Shown here: in pieces, positions 37,101 through 43,893 of the stretch
Layout: the number at the start of each line of letters is the position of its first letter
How positions within the stretch are numbered: the stretch's first letter is position 1
Source: Pseudomonas lini
Lineage (GTDB): Bacteria; Pseudomonadota; Gammaproteobacteria; Pseudomonadales; Pseudomonadaceae
Reading direction: 5' to 3'
Assembly (NCBI RefSeq): GCF_964063345.1
Contig: NZ_OZ061318.1
Location: 1,116,001-1,180,000 of the forward strand
DNA length: 64,000 nt
Position numbers and translations under genes: made by a program
Notes under the pieces: generated by a model
What the model saw: only the letters and a program-made list of their open reading frames with translations
Databases searched by the model: none
Told to the model about the DNA's origin: nothing

Positions 37101-39063
37101 CGGTGAAAAGTATCGCCTGGACTACACGCCCAACGGCCTGATCCGACAGGAAACCGGCTTCGACGGCCGTCGCACCGCTTATAGCTACGACCTCAACGGT
37201 CACCTGCTGGAGAAAAACGAGTTCGGCGACGACGGGTCGCAGCTGATCACGGCTTATGAGCGGGACTCGGCCGGACGGTTGCTAACCAAAACCCTGCCCG
37301 ACGGCATCAAGGTCAAGTACCGCTACGACCGCCTCGGCCGACTGATCAGTGTCGACGACGGCCACGACCATCCGCTGGAATTCGAATACGACGCCCAGGA
37401 CAGGCTGATCACCGAGCACCAAAGTTGGGGCACCTTGCGTTACCGCTACGACGCGTGCGGCCGACTCAACCACCTGCGCCTGCCGGACAACAGCAAACTC
37501 GATTATCACCACGCCAAGGGCGGCGCGCTAACGGCCATTGACCTCAACGGCACACGCCTCACCACCCACCAGTTTGCCTTCGGTCGCGAACAAAACCGCC
37601 AACAAGGTCTGCTGCTCAGCGAATATGCCTACGACGACCAAGGTCGGCTGAAAGCCCATGCCGTCAGCCAACACCAACATCCGCTGTACCGTCGCGACTA
37701 TGCCTACAGCGCCAACGGCAATCTCGGACACATCGCCGACACCCGTCACGGCCAGCGCAGCTACCAGTACGACTCGCTCGACCGCCTGACCCGCGTCCGC
37801 CATTCCCGTGACCAATCGCCGGAAAGCTTCGCCCACGACCCGGCGGGCAACCTGTTGATGCAGGATCGCCCCGGCGTTGCGAAGGTGCTGGGTAATCGCC
37901 TGCTGATGCAAGGCGATCGACATTACGACTACGACGCCTTCGGCAACCTGATTCGCGAACGCCGCGGCACCGCGCAAAAACTCGTCACCGAATACCGTTA
38001 CGACTGCCAACACCGGTTGATCGGCGTCACTACTGCAGACGGCCGTTGTTCAAATTACCGCTACGACGCCTTCGGCCGCCGTATCAGCAAATACGTCGAT
38101 GGCAAAACCACCGAGTTCTTCTGGCAAGGCGATCACCTCGTCGCCGAACACAGCCAAGATCACCATCGAAGCTACATCTACGAACCCGGCACCTTCCGTC
38201 CACTGGCGATGCTCGACGGCAAAGGCCCACGCCAAGCCTGCCCGTTCTACTACCAACTCGACCACCTCGGCACACCGCAAGAACTCACCGACTACAGCGG
38301 TGACATCATCTGGGCCGCCCGATACACCGCCTATGGCCGCCTCACCCGCCTCAACCGCGACACCCACCAGGTCCTCGATCAGCCATTGCGCTTTCAAGGG
38401 CAGTATTTCGATGCGGAAACCGGCCTGCACTACAACCGGCATCGCTACTACAATCCGGATGTCGGGCGGTACCTGACGCCGGATCCGAGCAAGTTGGCGG
38501 GTGGGTTAAACGGCTATCAGTACACGCGCAATCCGGTGGGTTGGGTTGATCCGTTGGGGTTGAGTGATTGTCCTGGAGGGGATGGGTGTAAGAAGCCGTC
38601 GTTTGGGGATGAGGATCCGGCGGGTAAGGTGGGGGTTGATGAGGGGGAGCCCGGCCCCCCAAATCCAAAACAAGAGAACTATTATTTATACCGTGGTGAC
38701 GACCGAGAACCATGGGAAATTTTTGAGGCAGGATTTGAACCCTTGGGAGACAGTACAGATCTGTTTTTGCATGCATCAGATAATAGAAGCCCTCCCAGTT
38801 ACTTTGTCAGCACTACGACAAACGAAAAAGAGGCAAAAAAGTTTGCCACAGGGTACGGTCTTACCGACGGCTATATATATGTGCTGAAAAACATTCGCGG
38901 CATCGATGTAAATAAAGAATTGGGCATGATGTCACCACATCGGCGTGAGGCTGAGATAGCGTTCCCAGGAGGAATAAAAAATCACGACATCGTAGGCGTC
39001 ACCCCCGTCTACGATGATGGTAGCTATAAGGGCTACTCAATACCCAACCCTTTCAGGAAGTAA
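34195..39063 (+). CDS. Rhs-family polymorphic toxin with ADP-ribosyltransferase-like tip
   Basis: A 1622-residue Rhs protein. Residues 1-400 are a mostly helical N-terminal region of unknown function without a recognisable PAAR motif. DUF6531-type segments follow (CTNGCPVSMVTGEELLTLTDG, about 445-465), then some 900 residues of YD repeats, then the conserved core end RYLTPDPSKLAGGLNGYQYTRNP-VGWVDPLGL, with DPLGL at 1452-1456. Beyond it lies a 166-residue variable tip with YRGDDREPWEIFEAGF (R1500), YFVSTTTNE (S1539-T-T) and REAEIAFPGG (E1585-x-E1587), the R-S-E pattern of cholera/pertussis-type ADP-ribosyltransferases. The tip is markedly more AT-rich than the core. No VgrG or T6SS gene is nearby, so it is an orphan Rhs. 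The next gene is the candidate immunity gene. Confidence 0.92.
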   Translation: MFEPDKVLALNNAIGLLVVAAMNPDQPDVEALLGDFRLCLNDYDAWAEHFWTGGALNVEQVFKVGNEVRLSAPKDSTTPVSSTLAMCPASGPLTLVHLFEAARFVPIGNTPVTLEPVISQRNGELTFGEPVHETIGPSGILEIPECWRGQRYRITFFPNVSAEHVKALYASYQDVIGELEDWLRNEWTSEFEPLWAGFSEAGFTQRYGMLQQADWRGFERSLHGLWDDVKQLYALLADLQTNSEKLLEYLTQGELETLLNASAEAIANVLLMLSDEPLMFIHLAAFTSWLRMLPPQYIAEVVAQIRTELLISFLLVRLTGPTGLKLGMSAKVLDKIKSRQARQWLAGASLRLVELTARSDLTAHAGALKPLVVSARNAPLKPAPTVPLQISAGDSPVVRVNNPVAIARDKSNAMTRLGRYEPHDDASSQAKNPNGDSADCAALTCTNGCPVSMVTGEELLTLTDGALDGLLPFAFTRLYRTSAAEIDCGLGWGWSHSLTQRLELGDEQVVWIDHENRRTTFPLPNVERPVIHNSLSRAAIYLGGEPEELILALAGETSRFYHFRGGRLTAISDAHNNRLHITRDRQNRIQRLDNGAGRSLLLCYERRHLVAVEYQSFQRTDDMNEAWRTEQTLVFYRYDARQRLIEATNAAGESERYDYDDRHVILQRQLAGGASFFWEWERSGKAARCVRHWASFAQMDARYVWDDQGSVTVLNIDGSQEVYAHDDRARLVRKVELDGGEHLKAYDDQGRLIAEQDPLGAVTEYRYDKVGRLVALIPPEDEPTSYEYRNGFLHARYRGKAVWKYQRNAQGDVTEAIDPDGQVTHYHYDAQGRLLSIRAPDTSRHVFVWNALGQLLEETLPDGGQRRFSYDALGRQTTRQDEHGALTQYQWGAVGRLVQTTLPTGANRGFSYNAYGKITAERDELGRVTRYEYADDLHLVSRRINPDGTQLRYRYENTQLRLTEIENESGEKYRLDYTPNGLIRQETGFDGRRTAYSYDLNGHLLEKNEFGDDGSQLITAYERDSAGRLLTKTLPDGIKVKYRYDRLGRLISVDDGHDHPLEFEYDAQDRLITEHQSWGTLRYRYDACGRLNHLRLPDNSKLDYHHAKGGALTAIDLNGTRLTTHQFAFGREQNRQQGLLLSEYAYDDQGRLKAHAVSQHQHPLYRRDYAYSANGNLGHIADTRHGQRSYQYDSLDRLTRVRHSRDQSPESFAHDPAGNLLMQDRPGVAKVLGNRLLMQGDRHYDYDAFGNLIRERRGTAQKLVTEYRYDCQHRLIGVTTADGRCSNYRYDAFGRRISKYVDGKTTEFFWQGDHLVAEHSQDHHRSYIYEPGTFRPLAMLDGKGPRQACPFYYQLDHLGTPQELTDYSGDIIWAARYTAYGRLTRLNRDTHQVLDQPLRFQGQYFDAETGLHYNRHRYYNPDVGRYLTPDPSKLAGGLNGYQYTRNPVGWVDPLGLSDCPGGDGCKKPSFGDEDPAGKVGVDEGEPGPPNPKQENYYLYRGDDREPWEIFEAGFEPLGDSTDLFLHASDNRSPPSYFVSTTTNEKEAKKFATGYGLTDGYIYVLKNIRGIDVNKELGMMSPHRREAEIAFPGGIKNHDIVGVTPVYDDGSYKGYSIPNPFRK

Positions 39064-39065
39064 CT

Positions 39066-39491
39066 ATGAAAACAATAGACATTTTAATAAACATTCATGG
39101 GGTCATAGAAAGGGCCACAATCGAATGCGACAGAAAAAAACCGACACTCACATTCACGATGCAAAGTGGTTTAAAAAAAGTTTATACAGCCTATGACCTT
39201 TACGTATGCTTTGGCATGTTAAGAGCCGACTATCCTGAGATAAAATTTCTGTGCAAAGGAGCCAAATTAAATGTTCATCCTTCACGAATGTCGTCCCAAA
39301 TGTCTAGCGGCTTAGTCGCATACGAACTTAAACTTGGAAAACCTAGCGAAGAAGAGGACATAGTACGAATTTTCGACTACGAAGACCAAAATATTACTAG
39401 CAACATTGAAGAGCAAAAAACCTTCTATAAAAACTGGATCGAGTCATTAATTATTACAACGCAAAAAAAATCTGAAGATAATACTCAATAG
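39066..39491 (+). CDS. Candidate immunity protein for the Rhs toxin
   Basis: A 141-residue protein starting 2 bp after the rhs stop, AT-rich like the toxin tip and unlike the Rhs core. I do not recognise a family. It is soluble, with no signal peptide or membrane segment, which fits protection against a toxin acting in the cytoplasm. The functional call rests on position: immunity genes for Rhs toxins directly follow the toxin. Confidence 0.75.
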   Translation: MKTIDILINIHGVIERATIECDRKKPTLTFTMQSGLKKVYTAYDLYVCFGMLRADYPEIKFLCKGAKLNVHPSRMSSQMSSGLVAYELKLGKPSEEEDIVRIFDYEDQNITSNIEEQKTFYKNWIESLIITTQKKSEDNTQ

Positions 39492-39582
39492 AACAACCAA
39501 CAACATAGAATCATGAACGCACGCAACACGCTCATCGAGCAATGCGTCAAGCATCAGTGACGCCTGTGAAAAAAAGTACCAA

Positions 39583-39599
39583 AGCCCAGACGCTGGGCT
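39583..39599 (-). terminator. Terminator between the immunity gene and the small secreted-protein gene
   Basis: AGCCCAG-ACG-CTGGGCT hairpin. On the minus strand it is followed by TTGGTACTTTTTTT, so it most likely ends the 39624-39989 transcript. Confidence 0.6.
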
Positions 39600-39623
39600 C
39601 AGTTGTACAGTAAACACTCTGAC

Positions 39624-39989
39624 TTAACCGCCAGAACTACCGGTTTTACCTCCACTTCCTACTCCACTACCGTTCTCATCAATTTCAAAATCATCTGATT
39701 CTCCAGACCCACTTCCAGAACCACTCCCCATCGAACTTCCATCGCTCATCGACCCACTTCCCTTCCCCGGGCTGGTGCTACTTCCATTGGCATCGCCGCC
39801 ATTCCCACCACCAATGGTGTCCGGTGGCGGCGTCTTCCCATCCGAGGAACCTGCATTCATTTCCGAATAAGGTGGCATTCCGCCCTTGTCGACCGGCGCA
39901 TCGCGGCCGGAGGATTGAGCTAACGCCGTCAATGAACTGATCGACAATAAGCCGACCACTGTCAGGGTCGTCAGTTTTGACCTGATCAT
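39624..39989 (-). CDS. Small secreted Gly/Ser-rich protein
   Basis: A 121-residue protein with a signal peptide (MIRSKLTTLTVVGLLSISSLTALA) and a mature part that is low-complexity Gly/Ser/Asp (GSGSMSDGSSMGSGSGSGSG). No cysteine and no enzymatic motif. GGAGGTGCGCC just before the ATG is a strong ribosome site. Function unknown; probably periplasmic or surface-associated. Confidence 0.75.
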   Translation of the reverse strand: MIRSKLTTLTVVGLLSISSLTALAQSSGRDAPVDKGGMPPYSEMNAGSSDGKTPPPDTIGGGNGGDANGSSTSPGKGSGSMSDGSSMGSGSGSGSGESDDFEIDENGSGVGSGGKTGSSGG

Positions 39990-40091
39990 GGCGCACCTCC
40001 TTTAAAGAGTGCTTTACCTGATGTCTGACAGCGGTCGCTTTTTAAAAGATGCCGCGCAATCGACGAGCGGCGATGGATCGCTGCGCAGGCT

Positions 40092-40316
40092 TCAGCTCGG
40101 TTCTCCCGATAGATCGTCGCCGGCAATGTCCGGGTCATCGGGATTGGCTTCCACATCCCCGCGCGTCACATCATCGGTATCGGTGGGCACCTGCTCCACG
40201 CCGGTGTCGTCATCGTCGGGCGGGCGCTGATCGCGACTCAGGGAGTCGGTGGGTGAAGGCAGCGGATATTCGGGGGTATCGTCGTCGATATCAGAGTCTT
40301 TTGGATCAGCGTTCAT
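40092..40316 (-). CDS. Small acidic protein
   Basis: A 74-residue, strongly acidic, proline- and aspartate-rich protein (MNADPKDSDIDDDTPEYP). The ATG at 40316 has GAGAGGTG 5 bp upstream; the longer open frame has no better site. Probably intrinsically disordered. Function unknown. Confidence 0.65.
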   Translation of the reverse strand: MNADPKDSDIDDDTPEYPLPSPTDSLSRDQRPPDDDDTGVEQVPTDTDDVTRGDVEANPDDPDIAGDDLSGEPS

Positions 40317-40420
40317 AACGCACCTCTCAATGGACCTGAAAAGCAGATCCTGACATTTCGAGGACAACACGATAGGCGCGGTTCGATCAGAGGGACGATC
40401 GGTCGGCCCGCAAATCCTTG

Positions 40421-40591
40421 TCACTCGTCATCTTCCTCGTCGTATTCGTCGTACTCGCAATTGCCCACATCGCCTGCGTCATCGGCATCGTTGAGCGGCA
40501 CCGTAGCGTCGTCCATTAGAGACCCCGGATCTTCGTTGCCAGGATCGTTGATCGGACCTTCATCTTCCATGCCTTCGGTTTCCGGAGTCAT
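40421..40591 (-). CDS. Small acidic protein
   Basis: A 56-residue acidic protein (MTPETEGMEDEGPINDPG ... YDEYDEEDDE). The ATG at 40591 has GAGG upstream. Like its neighbour it looks disordered and may share an ancestor with it, though the sequences are too low-complexity to be sure. Confidence 0.6.
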   Translation of the reverse strand: MTPETEGMEDEGPINDPGNEDPGSLMDDATVPLNDADDAGDVGNCEYDEYDEEDDE

Positions 40592-40675
40592 GACATGCCT
40601 CAAAACGTTCAGGGGTGTATGAAGTTCGAGGCGTCCTACGGGCAAACGTTCCAGAGTCCTACTAACAGAAACGAA

Positions 40676-40698
40676 AAACCCGGCACTGGGCCGGGTTT
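40676..40698 (-). terminator. Terminator of the first glycine-zipper gene
   Basis: AAACCCGG / CCGGGTTT hairpin 20 bp after the stop of the gene at 40720. Confidence 0.75.
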
Positions 40699-40719
40699 CT
40701 ACTGTCACTCGATATCGAG

Positions 40720-41145
40720 TTAGCGATGCTTGTACTTATTTTTATGCTTGTGTTTGTGTTTGCCGCCACCGGAATGCGAGCTGCCGCTGTCATTACCCAG
40801 GTTGCTGCCCACCGCGCCACCGGCTGCACCGCCCACACCAGCACCAATGGTCGAACCGGTGGAGCCGCCCAAACTATTGCCGATCACTGAGCCGCCCGCA
40901 GCGCCAATACCGCCGCCAACGGCCGCTTCTGTTCGACTGCCCTTGCGCGCACCGACCGCGCTGCCTGCCGCACCGCCGACGCCAGCGCCAACCGCTGCTC
41001 CCGTGCTGCCGCCTAGTTGACCGCCGACCACGTTACCCAACGCGCCGCCAAGACCACCGCCCACAGCAGCAGTGCCGTCACCGGCAGCCATTGCACCCTG
41101 AGCGACCAAAAGTCCTAAAACCACCGTGGACAATGTCAAACGCAT
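40720..41145 (-). CDS. Glycine-zipper secreted protein with His/Lys-rich tail
   Basis: A 141-residue protein with a signal peptide (MRLTLSTVVLGLLVAQGAMA) and four to five Gly-zipper segments (GAAVGAGVGGAAGSAVGARKG, split by me; GGSVIGNSLGGSTGSTIGAG) that favour membrane insertion or tight helix packing. The C-terminus is KHKHKHKNKYKHR, a basic His-rich tail that could bind metal or anionic polymers. It is a tandem paralog of the gene at 41332-41697. The start is the ATG at 41145 behind AGAGGT. Confidence 0.78.
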   Translation of the reverse strand: MRLTLSTVVLGLLVAQGAMAAGDGTAAVGGGLGGALGNVVGGQLGGSTGAAVGAGVGGAAGSAVGARKGSRTEAAVGGGIGAAGGSVIGNSLGGSTGSTIGAGVGGAAGGAVGSNLGNDSGSSHSGGGKHKHKHKNKYKHR

Positions 41146-41285
41146 GATATGAACCTCTAATTTCCGCATCGGGGGAAGAACGAGCCGCGGATAGGCCTAA
41201 GCCTGGCATCTGCGTCTATTGAACAGTAACGCAAATGCCGACTGTACGAGATTTGAGCCACATACAGGAGAAACGTTCCAAAACG

Positions 41286-41314
41286 AAAAAGCCCGGCATC
41301 GAGCCGGGCTTTTT
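41286..41314 (-). terminator. Strong terminator of the second glycine-zipper gene
   Basis: AAAAAGCCCGGC / GCCGGGCTTTTT with a 5-nt loop, 18 bp after the stop at 41332. Confidence 0.9.
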
Positions 41315-41331
41315 CAGCGGATCATTCAGGA

Positions 41332-41697
41332 TCAGTGGCGCTTTTTGGACAGATTGCTGCCCACACCGCCGCCCAATGCACCGCCTAGACCAGCACCGAT
41401 GGTGGAACCTGTCTTGCCGCCCAGGCTATTGCCGATCACCGAACCGCCCGCCGCACCGACACCGCCACCGATAGCCGCTTTGGTGCGGCTGCCTTTGCGT
41501 GCGGCAACAGCACTGCCGGCTGCGCCCGCTACGCCAGCACCAATCGCTGCACCTGTGCTGCCGCCCATTTTCTGACCGACCACATTACCCAGTGCGCCAC
41601 CCAGACCACCACCGAGCGCGGCAGTGCCATCACCGGCAGCCATTGCACCTTGTGCAACCAAAAGGCCCAGAACCAGAGCAGGCAGTGTCAAACGCAT
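41332..41697 (-). CDS. Glycine-zipper secreted protein
   Basis: A 121-residue paralog of the preceding protein: same signal peptide (MRLTLPALVLGLLVAQGAMA), same zipper order (GDGTAALGGGLGGALGNVVG, GGSVIGNSLGGKTG), but ending KKRH without the long His/Lys tail. Each gene has its own terminator. Probably outer-membrane or periplasmic; function unknown. Confidence 0.78.
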   Translation of the reverse strand: MRLTLPALVLGLLVAQGAMAAGDGTAALGGGLGGALGNVVGQKMGGSTGAAIGAGVAGAAGSAVAARKGSRTKAAIGGGVGAAGGSVIGNSLGGKTGSTIGAGLGGALGGGVGSNLSKKRH

Positions 41698-41840
41698 AAC
41701 GAGAACCTCAACAAAGGGGGGGAAACCGAAAGGCCGGAGATTGAATGCTTTAGAGGAGGCAAAGTCCAGACACAAACACGGAACAACCTCGTCATTGGCG
41801 ACGGTTGGACAGCATTTATGGAAAAGGTTTTATGACAGGC

Positions 41841-41867
41841 AAAAAAAAGCCCGCTGGGGAGACGGGC
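41841..41867 (-). terminator. Terminator-like hairpin without an assigned gene
   Basis: On the minus strand GCCCG pairs with CGGGC across a 9-nt loop, followed by eight T. It lies 136 bp beyond the terminator of the nearest upstream gene. Confidence 0.6.
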
Positions 41868-42002
41868 CAGGGTACTACTTTCTAACGGATGAGCTGAGAT
41901 TACGTAGGCTGGTGTGAAAAGTTTGTGAAAAAACCTACACCACTGTAGGACATTTCTCTGCATTGCCATCAAGCCATGCTTTTACCCTTCAAAAACAAGA
42001 AA

Positions 42003-42020
42003 CCCCGCTCAATGGCGGGG
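42003..42020 (-). terminator. Terminator of the 64-residue protein gene
   Basis: CCCCGC / GCGGGG hairpin; on the minus strand it is followed by TTTCTTGTTTTT. Confidence 0.65.
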
Positions 42021-42037
42021 CTCGTACGAGTCACTGT

Positions 42038-42232
42038 TTACTTCCTGGAAGGCGCGCCCAGCTTGGGCATGAATTTCGACTTCGGCCCTCGAGTTCGAGG
42101 CACTGTAGATTTGATTTTGTTGATTTTGATACGGTCTTCACCGAAGCTCGGCACATAGTCCGTCTGACCACACTGCACGCAATTATTGATTGGAAACTCC
42201 GCCCCGTCGTCTTCGATATACGGCTCAGTCAT
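42038..42232 (-). CDS. Small CxxC protein of unknown function
   Basis: A 64-residue protein starting MTEPYIEDDGAEF with one CxxC (NNCVQCGQTDYVPSFG) and a basic C-terminus (RTRGPKSKFMPKLGAPSRK). The ATG at 42232 has GAGAGGAG upstream. A single CxxC could join a metal site in a dimer. No family recognised. Confidence 0.65.
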   Translation of the reverse strand: MTEPYIEDDGAEFPINNCVQCGQTDYVPSFGEDRIKINKIKSTVPRTRGPKSKFMPKLGAPSRK

Positions 42233-42450
42233 ATCTTCGCTCCTCTCAACGGGTCGATACCGGCAAGCCCTATTTGCCTGAAAAATATCGACCACCCAGG
42301 ATTTTGAGACTAGTCGGTCATTCCCGGACTTGTGATTCAGATTGTTACGTACCGACGAATGGCCGCGCTTGCTTCCTACAAAATCAGATGGCGAATAAAC
42401 ACACGCGCACGCCATTGGCACGGGTGCCCTAAAGATTTTTTGACGCCAAC

Positions 42451-42771
42451 TTACCTCAGTTTGACCGCCGTCCCGGTCACAAACACCACCACCATTCCAC
42501 CCTTGCCGGCCGGCATGCTGATCTCATAATCGAGCCCTACCACTGCATCCGCCTGAAGCGCCCGCGCCCGCTCCTTGATCTCGTCGGTCGCCTGAATCCG
42601 CGCATCCTTCAATGCCCGTTCCAACGTTTGAGAGCGCCCACCGAAAAAATCCCGCATGCCAGCGAACAGATCGCGGATCACGTTAACGCCCTGCACCGAC
42701 TCGGCGCTGACGATGTCCAGGTAAGCAGTGATTTGCCGACCTTCGATGGTGTGGGTTGTAGTGGTGATCAT
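42451..42771 (-). CDS. YbjQ-family (DUF74) protein
   Basis: A 106-residue protein of the YbjQ/UPF0145 family: TTTHTIEGRQITAYLDIVSAE at the N-terminus (given as two parts TTTHTIEGR and ITAYLDIVSAE), ALQADAVVGLDYEI, and VFVTGTAVKL at the end. The fold forms pentamers in known structures; the biochemical role is unclear although it is sometimes called a heavy-metal-binding domain. Length is normal for the family. Confidence 0.9.
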   Translation of the reverse strand: MITTTTHTIEGRQITAYLDIVSAESVQGVNVIRDLFAGMRDFFGGRSQTLERALKDARIQATDEIKERARALQADAVVGLDYEISMPAGKGGMVVVFVTGTAVKLR

Positions 42772-43259
42772 GAAATGTCCTTGTTCAAGCTGTCGTCGAC
42801 AGGGTTAAACGACGGGAAAAACGGCGCGAGAATTGAGTATAGAGATCGATTAGCGCCGAGGGGTTTGGCAGTCTAACAGGGGGGCGGAACTCACCTGAAA
42901 TGGGGTTTTGAGGACGGTTTGAAAAGGTCGTACCGAAAAGGAGTCAAGTCCTACATATCGTTCGGAAGCAACGCGCCGTTCGTGCATTGCTCTGGTTTGG
43001 AATGCACGCCTATAGTCTGGATGTCGCCCAAATGGCGGCTCGGGTTTGGCGACTCGATGACGAAAGTGCAGAAGCCTTCAGGTTAATTTGCGGAGCGCTT
43101 CTGCGCGCAATAAGCTGCTCCATGGTAGCTGTGCGCGGGAGACCTTTGGGTCTGCCGGTTTTCCTTTTGTCCCGGTTCGCCAACCTGCGTACAGCCGCCA
43201 CCTATTCGTTTGGCGACGAATGAGTGGTGGTTCTCCCTAATTCATCTGGAGCATCACTC
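42772..43259 (+). promoter_or_regulatory. Long structured leader upstream of the DUF3077-like gene
   Basis: No coding region is convincing in this 488-bp stretch. Its right half folds into three consecutive hairpins. Hairpin 1: CGCGCA (43104-43109) with TGCGCG (43132-43137), and inner AGCT (43113-43116) with AGCT (43127-43130). Hairpin 2: AGACC (43140-43144) with GGTCT (43149-43153). Hairpin 3: CCACC (43198-43202) with GGTGG (43226-43230), and inner ATTCG (43204-43208) with CGAAT (43217-43221). A ribosome site (TGGAG) and the ATG follow 18 bp or more later. It is probably a cis-acting RNA or the promoter-proximal leader of that gene. Confidence 0.6.
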
Positions 43260-43529
43260 ATGCAGCAATACATGGCCCTCACCAGCAACGCCGACGACCA
43301 ACCCACGCTGTTTGTCGACACCACAAAACCTCTGCATATACTGCTCGACGCAGCTGGCTATCGAATCCGCGCCGTTACTCAAGTCCTGGAAAACCTCGCA
43401 ATGCGCGGTGATATTGCCAGCGACTCGGTGATTCTTAGCGACTTCGCGTTGCTTTGCGCTATTCCACTGCAGGATGGGTGTGATGTGCTGGATGTAATTG
43501 GGCGGAGGCTGGATAAAATGCCGGATTGA
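43260..43529 (+). CDS. DUF3077-like small protein
   Basis: An 89-residue protein of the DUF3077 type found in many copies in Pseudomonas: FVDTTKPLHILLDAAGYRIRA, then VTQVLENLAMRGD and SDSVILSDFALLCAIPLQDGCDVL (split). The ATG at 43260 has TGGAG 9 bp before it; an upstream GTG is inside the leader hairpin. Function unknown. The leader upstream is strongly structured. Confidence 0.75.
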   Translation: MQQYMALTSNADDQPTLFVDTTKPLHILLDAAGYRIRAVTQVLENLAMRGDIASDSVILSDFALLCAIPLQDGCDVLDVIGRRLDKMPD

Positions 43530-43640
43530 TAAATAAGAAATGGGCGACCAGACAGTCACCCATTTTGTTGCGTGCCAACAAACCCGAAAATAATTCGGTA
43601 ACCGCCAAACAGTGCAAAGAAAAACTATGAGGCACAAAAG

Positions 43641-43875
43641 ATGAACAAGCATATCGGATCTGACTTCGATGACTTCCTTGGCGCGCAAGGTCTTGCCGAA
43701 GAGGTTTCCGCTGCAGCTCTCAAGCGCGTCATTTCCTGGCAAATTGCTGAGGCTACGAAGCTGAACCCTTGCCGAGCAGATGCATACAAGCCGCACCGCA
43801 GTGGATTGGGCACTCGATCAAAATGACTCAAGCATGACATTGGCCCCTGCCCTCCCTCAGAAAACCAAGCCCTAA
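43641..43875 (+). pseudogene. Frameshifted HTH antitoxin remnant (HigA/XRE type)
   Basis: The frame from 43641 reads MNKHIGSDFDDFLGAQGLAEE-VSAAALKRVISWQIAEA, the usual start of XRE-type antitoxins. After about 40 codons homology moves to the +1 frame, which reads TLAEQMHTSRTAVDWALDQND (43765 on) and ends at TAA 43873-43875, corresponding to the recognition helix of the same family. The join needs a one- or two-base indel near 43763. No toxin gene is present upstream. It is a decayed toxin-antitoxin locus. Confidence 0.72.
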
Positions 43876-43893
43876 TCTCGAGTCCTGTAGGGA

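Larger units (their letters stand above)
41698..42037. other. Intergenic region with terminator-like hairpins
   Basis: 340 bp with no convincing coding region. It holds the minus-strand terminator-like hairpin at 41841-41867 and the hairpin of the next gene at 42003-42020. The space between them could encode a small RNA on the minus strand. Confidence 0.5.

Noticed and set aside
43010..43201. 63-codon minus-strand frame in the DUF3077-like leader
   Set aside because: Basic, low-complexity, antisense to a structured leader and without a ribosome site.
43254..43796. 180-codon minus-strand frame over the DUF3077-like and antitoxin genes
   Set aside because: It runs antisense through two recognisable genes and has no protein-like features.
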